Program-made: the position numbers and the translations under genes
Notes under the pieces: model-generated
What the model was told of the DNA's origin: nothing
The model's input: the letters and a program-made list of their open reading frames with translations, nothing else
The model's database searches: none
Assembly (NCBI GenBank): GCA_902729315.2
Contig: LR746279.1
Coordinates: 3,380,001-3,444,000 of the forward strand
DNA length: 64,000 nt
Direction: 5' to 3'
Source: Spirodela intermedia
Lineage: Eukaryota > Streptophyta > Magnoliopsida > Alismatales > Araceae
In this document: positions 49,240-60,539 of the stretch, piece by piece
Position numbering within the stretch: the first letter of the stretch is position 1
Layout: every line of letters starts with the position of its first letter

Positions 49240-49660
49240 TAACGCCCAATCCGATTTGAACGTATAAAATGCTATATACCATGAAAACAAGCAGACAATA
49301 TGCTAACTTTCATGATCGCCAATAAAAGAACGATAAATAACGTTAATACTAGATGCACCCCATTATTGACACGACCTTTCTCGATACAGGTCCAAGACGA
49401 AATTACATTCGAGCAGCCGAGATCTGCACGGGAAAAAATTATCAGGAAGAAAATTGCAGTGAACCTGGAAATGTTACTTTACAGTTGCTTCAATTGTGAT
49501 CTCACTATCTACTTTACTTTCCATCAAATAAAATAGTAATGGTAGGGGACGGCCAGAGTATTTACATAATCATGTTGTCCATGGGATGAACGAGTCTAAA
49601 CGGCAGAGGTCTGATAATGGAATATAAACAAAGACTGTTACATATTTGACCACACACTAC
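49240..49660 (+). repeat. Segmental duplication unit X, copy 1
   Basis: Shares with 55070-55510 the ordered words GATTTGAAC, TCATGATCGCCAATAAAA, TTAATACTAGATGCA, GATGAACGAGTCTAAACGG and ATAAACAAAGACT, with scattered substitutions and indels. No ORF is conserved between the two copies. Confidence 0.8.
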
Positions 49661-50149
49661 ACATGCAATGTGAGGAAAATGTGACGCGATGGCCGTTTTA
49701 TGATTTAAAAAACCACAAACGAGTTAGGCTGAAGTCAACAAGGGGGCCCGGAACAGATAATGTTGATATGACAAGTAGCTCAGTTATAGCCAGATGAAAG
49801 AGAAAATGCAGATAGTACATGTATTATCTTAAGCCCTGACATGTGGTAATTATTTCTTAGTGATGAAAAGGCAGTGCAAGTTCTCTTTCGTATACTCTCG
49901 TTAGTTCTTAGGTCAACCTTCTTCCGCCTTGTGGTCAGTCAACAATACATATCGTGGCCCTTCTCGTCATTACTCTTTTCACTGAGTTTGTCATAGTGAA
50001 CGGCTGAGCTGGTAAACTCAAACAATCAAGAATCTGTAGCCACTTGGACGGTCTTCTTCTGGTGATACGTGTCGTGTAAAAGTATGACTGAACAGACCCG
50101 GTTTCCAACTAGAAAAAGACTCAAGAGTCGTGGAGTGACCTCAGTTCTC

Positions 50150-50440
50150 TAGCTCGATTCCGTTTTCAAATAAGAAATGGGTGGAAAGCTCAGGGCGAGA
50201 GCGTGAGGCAACGCAGCCGCGTTTCTTTGGCGGTGACGGTGCCCACAGTTTTCTTGCTAGTGCTCTACGATGCTGCGATACGACAGCGGGAACTACTGTC
50301 AATGACACTAGCTGGCCCTTTCGCATTGTTGTAAGTAAGAGGCATTCTGCATCTCCCCACCGCTTGCACACTAAGAGAGGTGCACGTCATCTACACGCCG
50401 CCTTCGGACCATATAACTGCCAGCTTCTGGATTAAAATGC
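50150..50440 (+). pseudogene. Possible secreted-peptide relic (frameshifted)
   Basis: This is a GC-rich island in AT-rich DNA. ATG 50177 starts MGGKLRARA and then stops. One frame over, RVSLAVTVPTVFLLVLYDAA is a plausible signal-peptide core. Its placement and composition resemble the intact peptide genes at 53.75, 58.3 and 63.5 kb, but the homology is weak. Confidence 0.25.
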
Positions 50441-51359
50441 TAATGTGACATATTATGTCTTCTCTCCGTTTGTCCCTCTTTTATGTCTGTCCGTCTGTCT
50501 TTCTGTGACTCTTTCCTTCTCTCAATTTTTATTTCTTCAACTTTTTATCAGATGAAAAATCCCTAGGTCTTGGTTTATATCGGCCTTCACTTTTTCTTCT
50601 ACAACGATTTGCAAATCGGATATCACTGTTTGGAAGAAATTTGTTCTACATTCCATTTATCTCCTGGTTCCTGACCATGTTACGTATCAAGCTTATTGAA
50701 TAACAAGGATGAAGAGCGGGTTAGTCGCGAAAGGAAAGAGTAACATTGTCAGCATCTAAAGTACCAGAAGATCCCATCGTCAGCAGTTGAAGTGTTGTAT
50801 AACTAACGAATGGATTTGTGATGAAGTGACGTCTTGACATCTTTTGGAAAAACATTAGCTCAATAAATCCTGCTGAGAAGAAAGCTGAATTTTATTACCT
50901 GGCTCATGATGAAATCAATTCTATTAGAACGACTCAAAAATAGTAAATTATTCCGCACTCAAATTTTCCTTTTATCATACTTCGGTCACAGCCAAGTTGT
51001 GTGCTATTCTTCAGGCCTCTGACTTGTTCATAATGTTCAGGGGTCAACAACTGGATCTTTAGCTGCATTACCACCAACATTAATATTTTCTAATAGTTAC
51101 GATTATTGATTTTTATGTTCTTTTAGAAGTAAACTTTGTTATTTCTCGACGTCCAGCCATCAACACTTACGAAATTGTGGAGAATCATATAATCAACGCA
51201 GAGATAAAGCGGAAGTACTTACTCCAAGAAAATGAAAAAGGATAGATTTCCCGTGAACTACAGAAATGAGGCTTGTCATTATTCTCGCCATCAAGGAAAA
51301 GAAGATCTATTTCCTTCATTGTTAATAAATGATAAATATTATAATTGATATTTGGAAAG

Positions 51360-51860
51360 TTAAGTAATTAGTCGGAGTTTCCTTTATATGTAGATAGCAC
51401 ATGGCTTGGTTGCAACATATGGCCTGATTATTCCCCTATACCAATACTCTTATGGATGGATCCTTCATATGAAAGTCAGACCACAAGTTTGTTTCCGCGA
51501 TTTACGGGCTACTAAGATAGCTTCTTTACAGGGAATCGAAGCAGTGCCTTCAGGATCCTCCTACTTGCAGCGGTTTCATTATACCCATTAGACTATAGCC
51601 TTAACTATCAGAGGCATTGTCTCTTAAAAACGGTTCTGACGATTGAGAGATTTGCCTTTTTGTCTATATAATGCAAACAGTTTTTCCCTGAACTCTCTCG
51701 GTTTAAATAAACTCTCTCAGTTTAAATAAAGAAACCAATTGCTCAGTTTCCAAGCTATATATAGATTGGCGGACAACGGTTAGGTCTTTCTTCGGAAGGA
51801 AAATTTATCAATGATTGATAACCGTGGGACATAAATATCATCGAATAGAGAGTGACAATG
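51360..51860 (+). repeat. Segmental duplication unit Y, copy 1
   Basis: Matches 61680-62140 in order: GCTTGGTT, ATGGCCTGA, GAAAGTCAGACCACA, CCTTCAGGATCCTCCTACTT and, after a gap, ATATAGATTGG and ATTTATCAATGATTGAT. The copies are clearly diverged. Confidence 0.75.
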
Positions 51861-52009
51861 AATTTTTAATGAGTCGATTTCGTCATTAGCGAATTTGTGA
51901 AATGGTAAATATGTCAGTAAAAACAAGAACCTGATTCTACTTTAGATGATAAAGGAGAGTATCTGTGTAGAGAAATGTGGTCAAAGGCTTGATTAAGTTC
52001 CTATGATCC

Positions 52010-52895
52010 CTTAGCGGTTATTTTTTGTAGTGGGGGTCTACCCGTGATGTTTAGGATACTTGATCAATTATGCTGAAATTCGGTCCTCATTTAGTTGTCG
52101 ATTCATTTGAATGGCTTTCAATTTTTGTGGATTTTTCTGCCCTGGTGTTTCTATGGCCCCAACTTCTCGCTGTACCCTCCCTCAGTGATGGTGGTGGGCG
52201 TCAGCTTGTCTATTCGAGAAAAGAGGTTGTTCTCTCTTTAAGTCACTCCCATCAGAAACCTTCAGAAACCTTAGATCCTTAGTTTTCCTTCAACATATAC
52301 TGAAAATACGATAGGAACACGGAAGTTGACTTATGTCAGTTTTCTTCCTTTGGTCACAGGAAACTTTAAAGAGTCTATGTACCGAGACGTTGAAAATTTA
52401 GGACCTATTTGTTGGTTCTATCACGTTTAATATGAGTTTCATTGATCTAAGAAATTGGAAAAACATTAGGGATGCGAAAGAAGACTGGCCCAGTGTTCTT
52501 TGTTCATACTCGAGCTGTCCTCGTCTCAACAATCACTAGTGCCCTGTCACGCACACGAAAGTCTCTTGTTCACACGGGATCTCTAACATCAACGGCTCGA
52601 CGGATTCTGGGTGAAACCTTCGAAGTGCGTGTGTCGAAAAGTCAAAATTTCAAGAGCTGTTCCCTTGGACCTATGGTGCTTGGTGGTGACCCATTCACAC
52701 TGAAGGTTCGGCATGAGGAAAAAGCCTAACTCGATCCTTTGCCCATGCTAAAACTGTTGTCCTGTCAACAATGACCATTTTACATGATGTACAAGAGTCT
52801 CCCGTTTTAGAAAGTCATTCTTAGCTGCTTTACTTTTTAGTCAACTGAATTTGCCATCACCGTGTTGAATTGAAAGAGTGGAAAGTTGTTGAGAG
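52010..52895 (+). repeat. Segmental duplication unit Z, copy 1
   Basis: About 880 bp closely similar to 57280-58165. It includes GGTCCTCATTTAGTTGT, GGCCCCAAC, TTCGAGAAAAGAGGTTGTTC, AAATACGATAGGAACACGGAA and TTAGTCAACTGAATTTGCC. It is the best-conserved duplication of the cluster, apart from unit P. Confidence 0.9.
52130..52282 (+). CDS. Short ORF tail shared by both Z copies
   Basis: The frame from FVDFSALVFLWPQLLAVPS through SRKEVVLSLSHSHQKPSE to TLDP-stop is kept in the second copy (57405-57557) with conservative changes. A hydrophobic start followed by a polar tail is peptide-like. However, the upstream starts differ because of two single-base indels, and no promoter is clear. The unannotated start may be ATG 52070. 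Confidence 0.25.
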   Translation, partial: DFSALVFLWPQLLAVPSLSDGGGRQLVYSRKEVVLSLSHSHQKPSETLDP

Positions 52896-52915
52896 AACAA
52901 CTTCAGATCACATCT

Positions 52916-53085
52916 AAGAAATTGGAAAAACATTAGAGATGCAAAAGAAGATTGGCCCAGTGTTCTTTGTTCATACTCGAGCTGTCCTCGTCTCAACAAA
53001 CACTAGTGCCTTGTCAGTACACAAAATTCTCTTGTTCACATGGAATCTCTAACATCAACGGCTCGACCAATTCTGGGTCAAACCT
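52916..53085 (+). repeat. Third partial copy of part of unit Z
   Basis: AAGAAATTGGAAAAACATTA, GCCCAGTGTTCTTTGTTCAT and the following ACTCGAGCTGTCCTCGTCTC recur here. The other copies start at about 52449 and 57725. This copy replaces the place where the peptide gene at 58305 sits in the other block. Confidence 0.85.
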
Positions 53086-53680
53086 TTGAAGCACTTGTGC
53101 CCAGGGAAGTGTGTTACAACATCCGTTAGTGGTCTACCCGTTCCATCGTTTGAATAGTGAAGTGTGTTACAACATCCGTTGTGCCCAGGGAAACCAGAAA
53201 GTCGTCATTTCAAATACTTGTAATGTTCTCGAAGTTTTCTAAGTACTCTTACGACTTGGTCACGATGTTACAACATCCGTTGCGTATGCAAAAAAGCATA
53301 TCATTATCTAATAAAAAAGACGATGCGGTTATTCTTAAGTTTAGGTAGGATTATCTTTGTTATGCTTGTCATGATGAAGAAGAGTGGTCCTGATCAATGG
53401 TTCTTTCAAATTAATACGTGATATCACATCAGGTTTAGAAAGAACCATATTCAACAGAGTTTCGTTGTACTACGTCAGCCTTTAATTGTTTCCAGCTTTC
53501 ATCTTTTTAAACGCAAAGAATGGGCCCATTCTCATTTATCACCCGTTGCCAATTTCCAGCTTTGGTTTTCATTCCGTCAAACAGTTGCCGATTTTTTTAT
53601 TACGAATCTCCACAGATTAGCGCGTTTCCTTTGTTTCAGGAAGTTGACTGTGAAAATGGTCTTGAACCACTTGTAGAGGC

Positions 53681-53686
53681 TATATA
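53681..53686 (+). promoter_or_regulatory. TATA box of peptide gene 1
   Basis: TATATA in GGCTATATACTG lies 71 bp before ATG 53752, so transcription would start near 53713. The duplicate at 63.4 kb has CTATCTGTTGG here and lacks the box. Confidence 0.5.
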
Positions 53687-53751
53687 CTGAAAGAAGTGCA
53701 GAGAGTTTTATCGAGCTTTGGATGGTTATACAAGGGAAAGAGGGGGAGCCC

Positions 53752-54003
53752 ATGGCGATGATGCGGATGATGCAGGCAAGAGAAGGGACCGTGCTGGCAA
53801 TTTTGCTCTCAGTTCTTTTACTGTCGTCCACGCCTGGCGGTGCAGCCCAGATTCTAGCGAGAATGAAGACAGTTTACCATGCCTCTGCTTTACCAGAAGC
53901 ACGTCCAAAATTACCGGTTAGATACTCGCGAAATCTGCGAGATCAACATGCTGTCAAGTCCGAGCCGCAACCCAGGCCGGTACCATTTCCATGCTGCCCC
54001 TAG
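53752..54003 (+). CDS. Putative small secreted peptide precursor, copy 1 (83 aa)
   Basis: Single-exon ORF. MAMMRMMQAREGT is followed by a hydrophobic core VLAILLSVLLLSS and a probable cleavage near TPGGAAQ. Then comes a polar section with ASALPEARPK and a Pro-rich end PRPVPFPCCP. This is the build of a plant signalling-peptide precursor. I do not recognise the family. I chose ATG 53752 because of its strong context (GCCCATGGCG) and because it directly heads the signal peptide; an in-frame ATG at 53722 would add 10 residues. The stop is followed by sequence shared with copy 2 at 63488. Secretion is inferred from the signal peptide alone, and expression is unknown. Confidence 0.6.
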   Translation: MAMMRMMQAREGTVLAILLSVLLLSSTPGGAAQILARMKTVYHASALPEARPKLPVRYSRNLRDQHAVKSEPQPRPVPFPCCP

Positions 54004-54798
54004 GATGGATATCTGTAATGGACTTTTCTAGTTTGCTTGCCCAGTTCCCTTTCTCTGTGTTTTATCAACAGCCAGTCTGCTTGTCGATCTACTACAATAC
54101 TTAAATAACAACAATGATTCCTCCTGTATCGTTAATAAGGAAACGATTTCGTTTTTCAGTTAACATTTCTCGAGGTGTCATGGTGTACTGAAAGAGAAAG
54201 TTCACACTGCTGCTAAAAAAATTGTTCATTTCATGTCTGAAACGGGGCGGGGCCTGTACCAATTTGTTAGAAAGCCGACCAATGTCTAAGTTCTGAGAAC
54301 CATGTCTAGTTCACGTTCCGTTACGAAGTGTTTTGGTTCAAGTGATGGACCAGAATAGGGATCACGAGATTGGGTTAGTCGGGAGAGAAGGCAAAAAAGA
54401 ATCCTCCGCCCATGATCCGTGACCTTTTTCCACCTGATCCTTGTGAAATTAACAGGATAAAACTGATATTTCAGTTTTGTAATACGCTGATGCTCCTTGC
54501 GCGACGCGTTGAAGGTGTGCCACGTGGATGACTGAAAAACGATGAACGATTGACAGACATGCAGTTTCATAGAGATCTAAGGGTATACTAAATCTAAAGA
54601 TAGCAAATTTTTGGACTTTCTGAATGCCTTGACTGTTATGATCCCTCGGACTCGGTCATCGTTCCCGGGTGAACGTCATTACAAAATCAAACTTCTAGTC
54701 GTTGAAACTCAAGAAACATGACTGCGGCGATGGTCTTACTCCGTTGCTACGTTCTTAAACGAAACAGTACCATCTCTAGGGCATCCAGCCGCAAAGAG

Positions 54799-54862
54799 AT
54801 GCCCGGATTCCCCTGGTAACGGCTCTTTTACTTCTCTTGGTGCTGTCGTCGTCTGACAGTAA
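54799..54862 (+). pseudogene. Possible peptide-gene relic (frameshifted signal peptide)
   Basis: ATG 54799 opens MPGFPW-stop. One frame over, IPLVTALLLLLVLLSSSDS is a clear hydrophobic signal-like core, then a stop soon after. It lies in a small GC-rich island, like the intact peptide ORFs. The overlapping minus-strand frame (54736-54999) has no known domain. Confidence 0.25.
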
Positions 54863-55069
54863 AACGCCTTGATGGGATCAGGCTTGCTGTGTACTGTCAC
54901 ACCAAACGAAGAAGCTGGAGGCTTTGACGGCCGAAGGCAGCACCGACCTCGCAGCGCCGGTATTAAAGGATCTCTGTATCTAAAAATAATTGGATTCAAT
55001 GATTTACCTGGGTCCTTTGATCTATGACTGCCTCAGTCACGTCTTACGTACGTATCAACCCTGTATTTA

Positions 55070-55526
55070 CATTGTAATGCCCAGTACGATTTGAACTGAT
55101 ATTAAATGCAAAGTACCATGAAGACAACCAGGAAATATGTGAACTGTCATGATCGCCAATAAAATATGTTAATACTAGATGCACAACATTATGGGAATGA
55201 CCTTCCTCAATACAGGTCCAAGGTAAAATTACATTAAAAAACTGATATATTCCCGGAAACACCTGTTACGAGGAGAGAAAAAATTTCTCACGAAGAACAC
55301 TGCTGTGGACCAAGAAATGTTATGTTATACTTGCTTAAATTATTTTTGACTACCCCTCTATGTCTGATCTCAGTGTCTACTTTAATTCCTTTCCATCAAA
55401 ATAAAATATTAATTGTAGGGGACGACCATATTTACATGATCATGTTGTCTGTGGGATGAATGAGTCTAAACGGAAAATATCTAATAGTACAAGATAAACA
55501 AAGACTAGTACATATTTGTCTTGGTC
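55070..55526 (+). repeat. Segmental duplication unit X, copy 2
   Basis: This is the counterpart of 49240-49660. It is cut off on the right after ACATATTT by a Copia insertion. Confidence 0.8.
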
Positions 55527-57282
55527 CCTAGATGGTTGGATAATTGAAGAGAGTGGGGGAGTGAATTGCCTTTTAATTTTCTTAAAAGTAATATATATAT
55601 ATTATTTTTTTATCTATTAATATCTCATTTATATCTTTATATTAATATATAAATATAAAACAAACCAACATGGGATAGTTCACTCTAGATTTTTAGAGTG
55701 ATTCAGTTAACTCCTTTGACATACATCTACATTTGAGGACTCCACCTCTATTTTAGTATTCCACTCGAAGAATTCACCCTTGATTTTATGGGAGTCAAGA
55801 ACTGTTTATGTTCTTAGGCTTGATGAGTTTACCACCAACCAACCTAAAACTCTAACCTAGAGTTCCAAGGTCTTTAGGTCATTTTCTTGTAAGCACATTA
55901 TAAGTGCCTCAACTGACTATGTGATTGCATTGACGACACATCATTGATGTCTCAATCAGTCCACATACAATAATTAATATGATTACATTGATGGCAAACC
56001 ACATGTCTCAATTAGTTCACACATCACAAACTAAGGTAGAAATAATAAATAACATAAAACAATTATATTTCAGCCTTCAAATCTTGTTTTCTATTTACCA
56101 AGAGTTGAAGGTTTTTACTAATATTGGGCTAAAGAGATGTCCACAACTCTCTTAAGAAATCAATCTCTTCTTTAATTCCTAGAAACTTGAGTGAGTTCAC
56201 AAACAGAAAAAAATCATTATTGATATTGTAGCTATAACCTAAAACTGTGCTCTTCTCTCCTGACCTAATTTTGGGTGAACTATCTTATTTATAAGTAGGG
56301 GGGGCAGATTCTCTTTGGCCTTTATTTGGTCAAATAGTTGAGTTAAAATGGGCTTGAATTGCTTGGGTGCAGATCTTGAAAAATAGAGATTAAGAGTGAA
56401 AAATTCATAACTCTCTTGGTACTCTAAATATTTAGGAACCATTTTTAGATTTAAATTTTTCTAAATTTAATTTCCATTTAGTGACTTCATGCCTATATTT
56501 GTTATGTATTTCTTTTGAGATAATAATCATTTTAGTATGAAAGGTCATATTCTAGACCATTATACTCTTGTGCAAATATATAAAATCAGTAATCTTGTAA
56601 AATTAATATCAAATCAAGAAACCATAGAATATATCATCAATAATAAAACATTACTTGTGTAAATATAGAGGAGGAGATAGAGATAATGGACCATAATGGG
56701 CTAAGAGTTCGATGACATTATCAAACACTCTCCCTTAAGCTAGAGTATATAAGTCAAATATGTTCAACTTAGTACATGTGATGTCATAGGAGATTCTGGC
56801 CAAAATTTTCTTGAAGACATCTACAAGCTGATAAGATGTGGCCACATGAGAAGTAGAGATGAGGCTAGACATATCTTTACCTTGATAGTAGTAATAACTA
56901 ATCTCAATATACTTCATATACTCATGAAAGGTGTGATTGCTGATTATCATAATGCATGGGGATTAGAGAAAGAGAAGAGATGCCAAAATCTTTGAGAAGT
57001 GATTGAAGCCATATCATCTCCCGTGGGGTCTTAGTCATAGCTTAATACTTAAACTCTGCACTGGAGCAGGACACCACTCTCTATTTTTGAGATTGTCAAG
57101 TGACGGGATTACCTCCGACATATGTGTAGTAACTCATAGTAGACTTTCGGTCTCCCTTGTCACTTATATACCCAACATCAGAATAGACTTTGACATGGAG
57201 ATGGCCATGTTGTCAATAAATGAGTCTTTTCCATAGGACTTGCTTGATGTATGCTAGAACCCATAGAACTCCCTCCTAGATG
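55527..57282 (-). mobile_element. Truncated Copia insertion (LTR plus RT/RNase H end)
   Basis: On the minus strand 57280-56730 reads LAYIKQVLWKRLIY, VKVYSDVGYISDKGDRKS, SYYTYVGGNPVT, then HEYMKYIEISYYY and HVATSYQLVDVFKK, the RT end and RNase H of Copia, with stops. The purine-rich AAGGGAGAG is followed by TGTTTGATAATG, the probable start of an LTR of about 1.2 kb reaching to about 55.53 kb. It separates duplication units X and Z, so it arrived after or with that duplication. Confidence 0.7.
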
Positions 57283-58165
57283 ACCCCTTAGCAGTTATTT
57301 TTTGTAATGGGGGGTTACTTGTGATGCTTTGGATATTTGATTAATTATGCGGAAATTCGGTCCTCATTTAGTTGTCCATTCATTTGAATGCTCTCAATTT
57401 TTGTGGATTTTTCTGCCTTGTGTTTCTATGGCCCCAACCTCTCGCTGTACCCTCCCCCAGTGATGGTGGCAGGCCTCAGCTTATCTATTCGAGAAAAGAG
57501 GTTGTTCTCTCTTTAAGTCACTCCCATCAGAAACCTTCAGAAACCTTAGATCCTTAGTTTTCCTTCAACATATACTGAAAATACGATAGGAACACGGAAG
57601 TTGGCTTATGTCAGTTTTCTTCCTTTGGTCACAGGAAACTTTAAAGCGTCTATGTACCGAGACGTTGAAAATTTAGGACCTATTTGTTGGTTCTATCACG
57701 TTTAATATGAGTTTCATTGATCTAAGAAATTGGAAAAAACATTAGGGATGCGAAAGAAGACTGGCCCAGTGTTCTTTGTTCATACTCGAGCTGTCCTCGT
57801 CTCAACAAGCACGTGCCCTGTCACGTAAACGAAAGTCGCTTGTTCACACGGAATCTCTAACATCAACGGCTCGACAGATTCTGGGTGAAACCTTTGAAGT
57901 ACGTGTGTCGAAAAGTTAAGATTTGAAGAGCTGTTCCCTTGGACCTGTGGTGCTTGGTTGTGACCATCGCACTGAAAGTTTGGCATGAGGAAGAACCCTA
58001 GCTCGATTCTTTGTTCACACTTAAACTGTTGTCCTGTCAACAATGACCATTTTACGTGATGTACAAGAGTCTCCCTTTTTAGAAAGTCATTCTTAGCTGC
58101 TTTACTTTTTAGTCAACTGAATTTGCCATCACCGTGTTGAATTGAAAGAGTGGAAAGTTGTTGAG
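57283..58165 (+). repeat. Segmental duplication unit Z, copy 2
   Basis: This is the counterpart of 52010-52895. It begins GACCCCTTAGCAGTT right after the Copia remnant. It carries the second copy of the short ORF tail (57405-57557) and leads directly into the peptide gene at 58305. Confidence 0.9.
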
Positions 58166-58225
58166 AGAACAACTCCAGATCCCATGTTCCATATTTCTCG
58201 TTCGACGGTCGTCTGAACCTGTGTC

Positions 58226-58232
58226 TATAAAG
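58226..58232 (+). promoter_or_regulatory. TATA box of peptide gene 3
   Basis: TATAAAG in TCTATAAAGGGGG lies 79 bp before ATG 58305. The expected start near 58257 falls after the in-frame ATG 58251, which supports 58305 as the translation start. Confidence 0.55.
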
Positions 58233-58304
58233 GGGGACGTGGCAGGAAGGATGAACGATGTCCCTGTTGGTTTCGTAGTCAGAAAAAGGAGAGCTTCGTG
58301 CCAC

Positions 58305-58499
58305 ATGGCGGGACAGGTGATACCGCGAACAAACTCACCCGTCCCTGCGGCAGTGCTCCTATTGTTTCTCTTGCTCATCTCCATGTCGTCCATTTGGGCT
58401 CGTCCGCTGACCAAGGAGTCTACTTTATCTTTCCTTGATTTTCTGAAATCAATGAAGCCAAAGGTGGGTACGCACCCTCCTGCTCCATCAATACCTTAG
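58305..58499 (+). CDS. Putative small secreted peptide precursor (64 aa)
   Basis: The ORF starts MAGQVIPRTNSPVPAAV, with hydrophobic core LLLFLLLISMSSI and a probable cleavage after IWA. The mature part begins RPLTKESTLSFLDFLKSM and ends KPKVGTHPPAPSIP-stop. The architecture (signal peptide, spacer, short Pro-rich C-terminus) is that of a plant signalling-peptide precursor. The tail faintly recalls IDA-like PPSAPS cores and ends P-A-P-x-x-P like the peptide at 63488, but I cannot assign a family. Start context is CACATGGCG. It lies right after unit Z, with a TATA box in the expected place. Confidence 0.6.
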   Translation: MAGQVIPRTNSPVPAAVLLLFLLLISMSSIWARPLTKESTLSFLDFLKSMKPKVGTHPPAPSIP

Positions 58500-58739
58500 C
58501 TCAAAACTCATCCATAAGGCCATCTGATATTCTATCTCTCTTTTCTTCAACTGTAATACGCGTTTTCCATTGTTTGGAGGGGGAAGTGTGTTACAACATC
58601 CGTTATGTCCATGGAAACCAGAAAGTCGTCGTTTCAAATATTTGTAGAGAATGTTCTAGAAGATGTCTAAGTACTCTTACGACTTGAAGTATTTTCAGAT
58701 CTCTTCCGAATTGTGTATATGTTCTTTCATTCGTTCACG

Positions 58740-59006
58740 TTAAATAACCGGCGAACTGCTGCACCTCGAGTAGAACGTTAACCCCCTCTGGAAAGGTCGG
58801 GGAGAGAGTAATGTGAACGGTGTCATCCTCAGCGTCTCGTCCCAGTTCAGGGTGCCCATTTCCGGATCGACAGCGGCGGCTTGCCAGCTTCCAACCGTCA
58901 AGGTAGCAACTTCGTACAGTGGCAGTCCAGCGAGCTGTGCTAACTGGAAACGCACCCGAGGGTACAGGAATATGTTTTGATTATGTAGGCGCTGTCTAGT
59001 TATCAT
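58740..59006 (-). CDS. Hypothetical ORF in GC-rich island (88 aa)
   Basis: The minus frame includes VRFQLAQLAGLPLYEVATLT and GSWQAAAVDPEMGTLNWDE. Its composition is GC-rich against AT-rich surroundings. There is a P450-like ETLRMTP...PR pattern, but nothing else supports that family. It may be a relic or chance. Confidence 0.25.
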   Translation of the reverse strand: MITRQRLHNQNIFLYPRVRFQLAQLAGLPLYEVATLTVGSWQAAAVDPEMGTLNWDETLRMTPFTLLSPRPFQRGLTFYSRCSSSPVI

Positions 59007-59439
59007 AATGTCAGTGATATCTTACGAGGCACTCGTGGATAGCACAAGTGAAATTCTGTTTGTTATGAATGTGGTTGAAGGTTTGTCAGACCTTAACATG
59101 CTTAGACACTTGCCCCCTCCAGTCCAAGCCTTGTGATCAGATTCAATTTTCATTTTTGTACTAACCGGTATAGCGAACGTTCTATCGTCTTTTTCAATAT
59201 TGAACGAATATTTTCGGTACCATTTAGGCTTTAAGGAAAATATTAAATGTCAAGCAAAAAGGGGTAGATATTGAAGAATATATGGCTATGCATAAGTAGT
59301 GGTACGAGTTGGAAGATAAAACCGCATCAGCAGATGAATGAGAAAGAAACAGAAACAAACAATTATGATGATTCAGTCAGTTCTATGGTTTGTTGACGCC
59401 GATATATAGCCACAGAATAGTCCAATTGCCGAGATTTTT

Positions 59440-59700
59440 TTGTCCACATTATGGTGTTCGGTTGAGACAATTTTAACCGATTTTCTCTACAAACATGGAA
59501 CGTCAACATGGAATGGTAAGGTTTATTTCGATCTCTTAACATGCCATCGCTAAACCATTATCCAACCGCCAGTTCGTGGTGGCTCGTTGCGACGAAAGTC
59601 ACACAGCTCGCGGTGGCGCAAATAGAAGGCCGATCTCCGCGCCAAGGCTTCGCTCTTAACATGTCAGCAAGCAAATTTCTAATCGGAGCCTAGTTGAAGC
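59440..59700 (+). repeat. Segmental duplication unit V, copy 1
   Basis: Shares with 60540-60770 TTTTGTCCA, TCGGTTGxGAC, CTACxxxCxTGxxAACATG, ATGGTxxxGTTTATTTxGATCTC, AACATGCCATCGCT and GTTGCGACGA...GTGGCGCAAA, with many changes. Confidence 0.7.
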
Positions 59701-60539
59701 TGTCATTAAAATAATAAAATGGAAAGAAAGAAGATGGATGAGATATGGATGTAAATATGGATGTACTCGTTAGGCGTACATTTAGTAAATTCTCTAATAC
59801 AAGTCCTGCGTGTGAAATAGATATGTTTCCTTAAAGCCAAGGAACTGATGCTATTGGATTGTCAACCCTCTCTAGATGTCATCTTAATCCTGAAGCCTTG
59901 TGCCATGCTAAATTTGCATATCAATGAAGATGGATGGTGTAAAACCTTACGAATCATCCAAGTATTGGAGATGATTTTCCGACGAACTGGAGTGATCACC
60001 TGGATTGTGTTCACATCTTTCGAATTTTGGGAATTTAAAACTACTGATAAGCGCACTGAATTATGATCTATAAGATATAGTATTTCGTCTATGATCATTA
60101 CAGAACTTCCAAGATCATATAATTTGAGGTCAATTTAATTGTTAAATCTTGTTATCAACAAGACGAATATGTATTAAGTTAGGAACTAAGGCACTAGCTA
60201 AAAATATTGTTATCAATACTCCTTAGAGCGTCTTCAGATGTAAAAATATTGATATAATATTTGCATCTCAATCGTGAGGCTTAAAAGAAAAACTTTCTTG
60301 AGTTTTCGGACGATTAAATGCTTAGGGAAGCTTTCACGTAATTATACTTGCAGTAGAAAGTGGACGTGAGACTGTAGCATGAATGGATCGAATTAACTAG
60401 TGGTTGTTGCCTGCTCAGAAGGCTTGTATGGTTGGAATTTTCATAACGGCTGAAAGCTGTACGGTTGAAGTTGAAATCAGTAAAGATTTGATTAGAGAAA
60501 GTAATTTTTTTCGGGCGATTACCTATAGAGTAGTCAAAT

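Larger units (their letters stand above)
53470..54300 (+). repeat. Segmental duplication unit P, copy 1
   Basis: About 830 bp matching 63180-64000 (running off the window). It covers an upstream flank, a peptide ORF and a long downstream flank ending near CACGTTCCGTT. The downstream parts are nearly identical (GGATGGATATCTxTAATGG, GCTTGCCCAGTTCCCTTTCT). Confidence 0.92.

Noticed and set aside
58740-59006. P450-like ETLRMTP...PR pattern
   Set aside because: No heme-binding cysteine motif or other P450 helix signatures occur nearby. It is probably chance.
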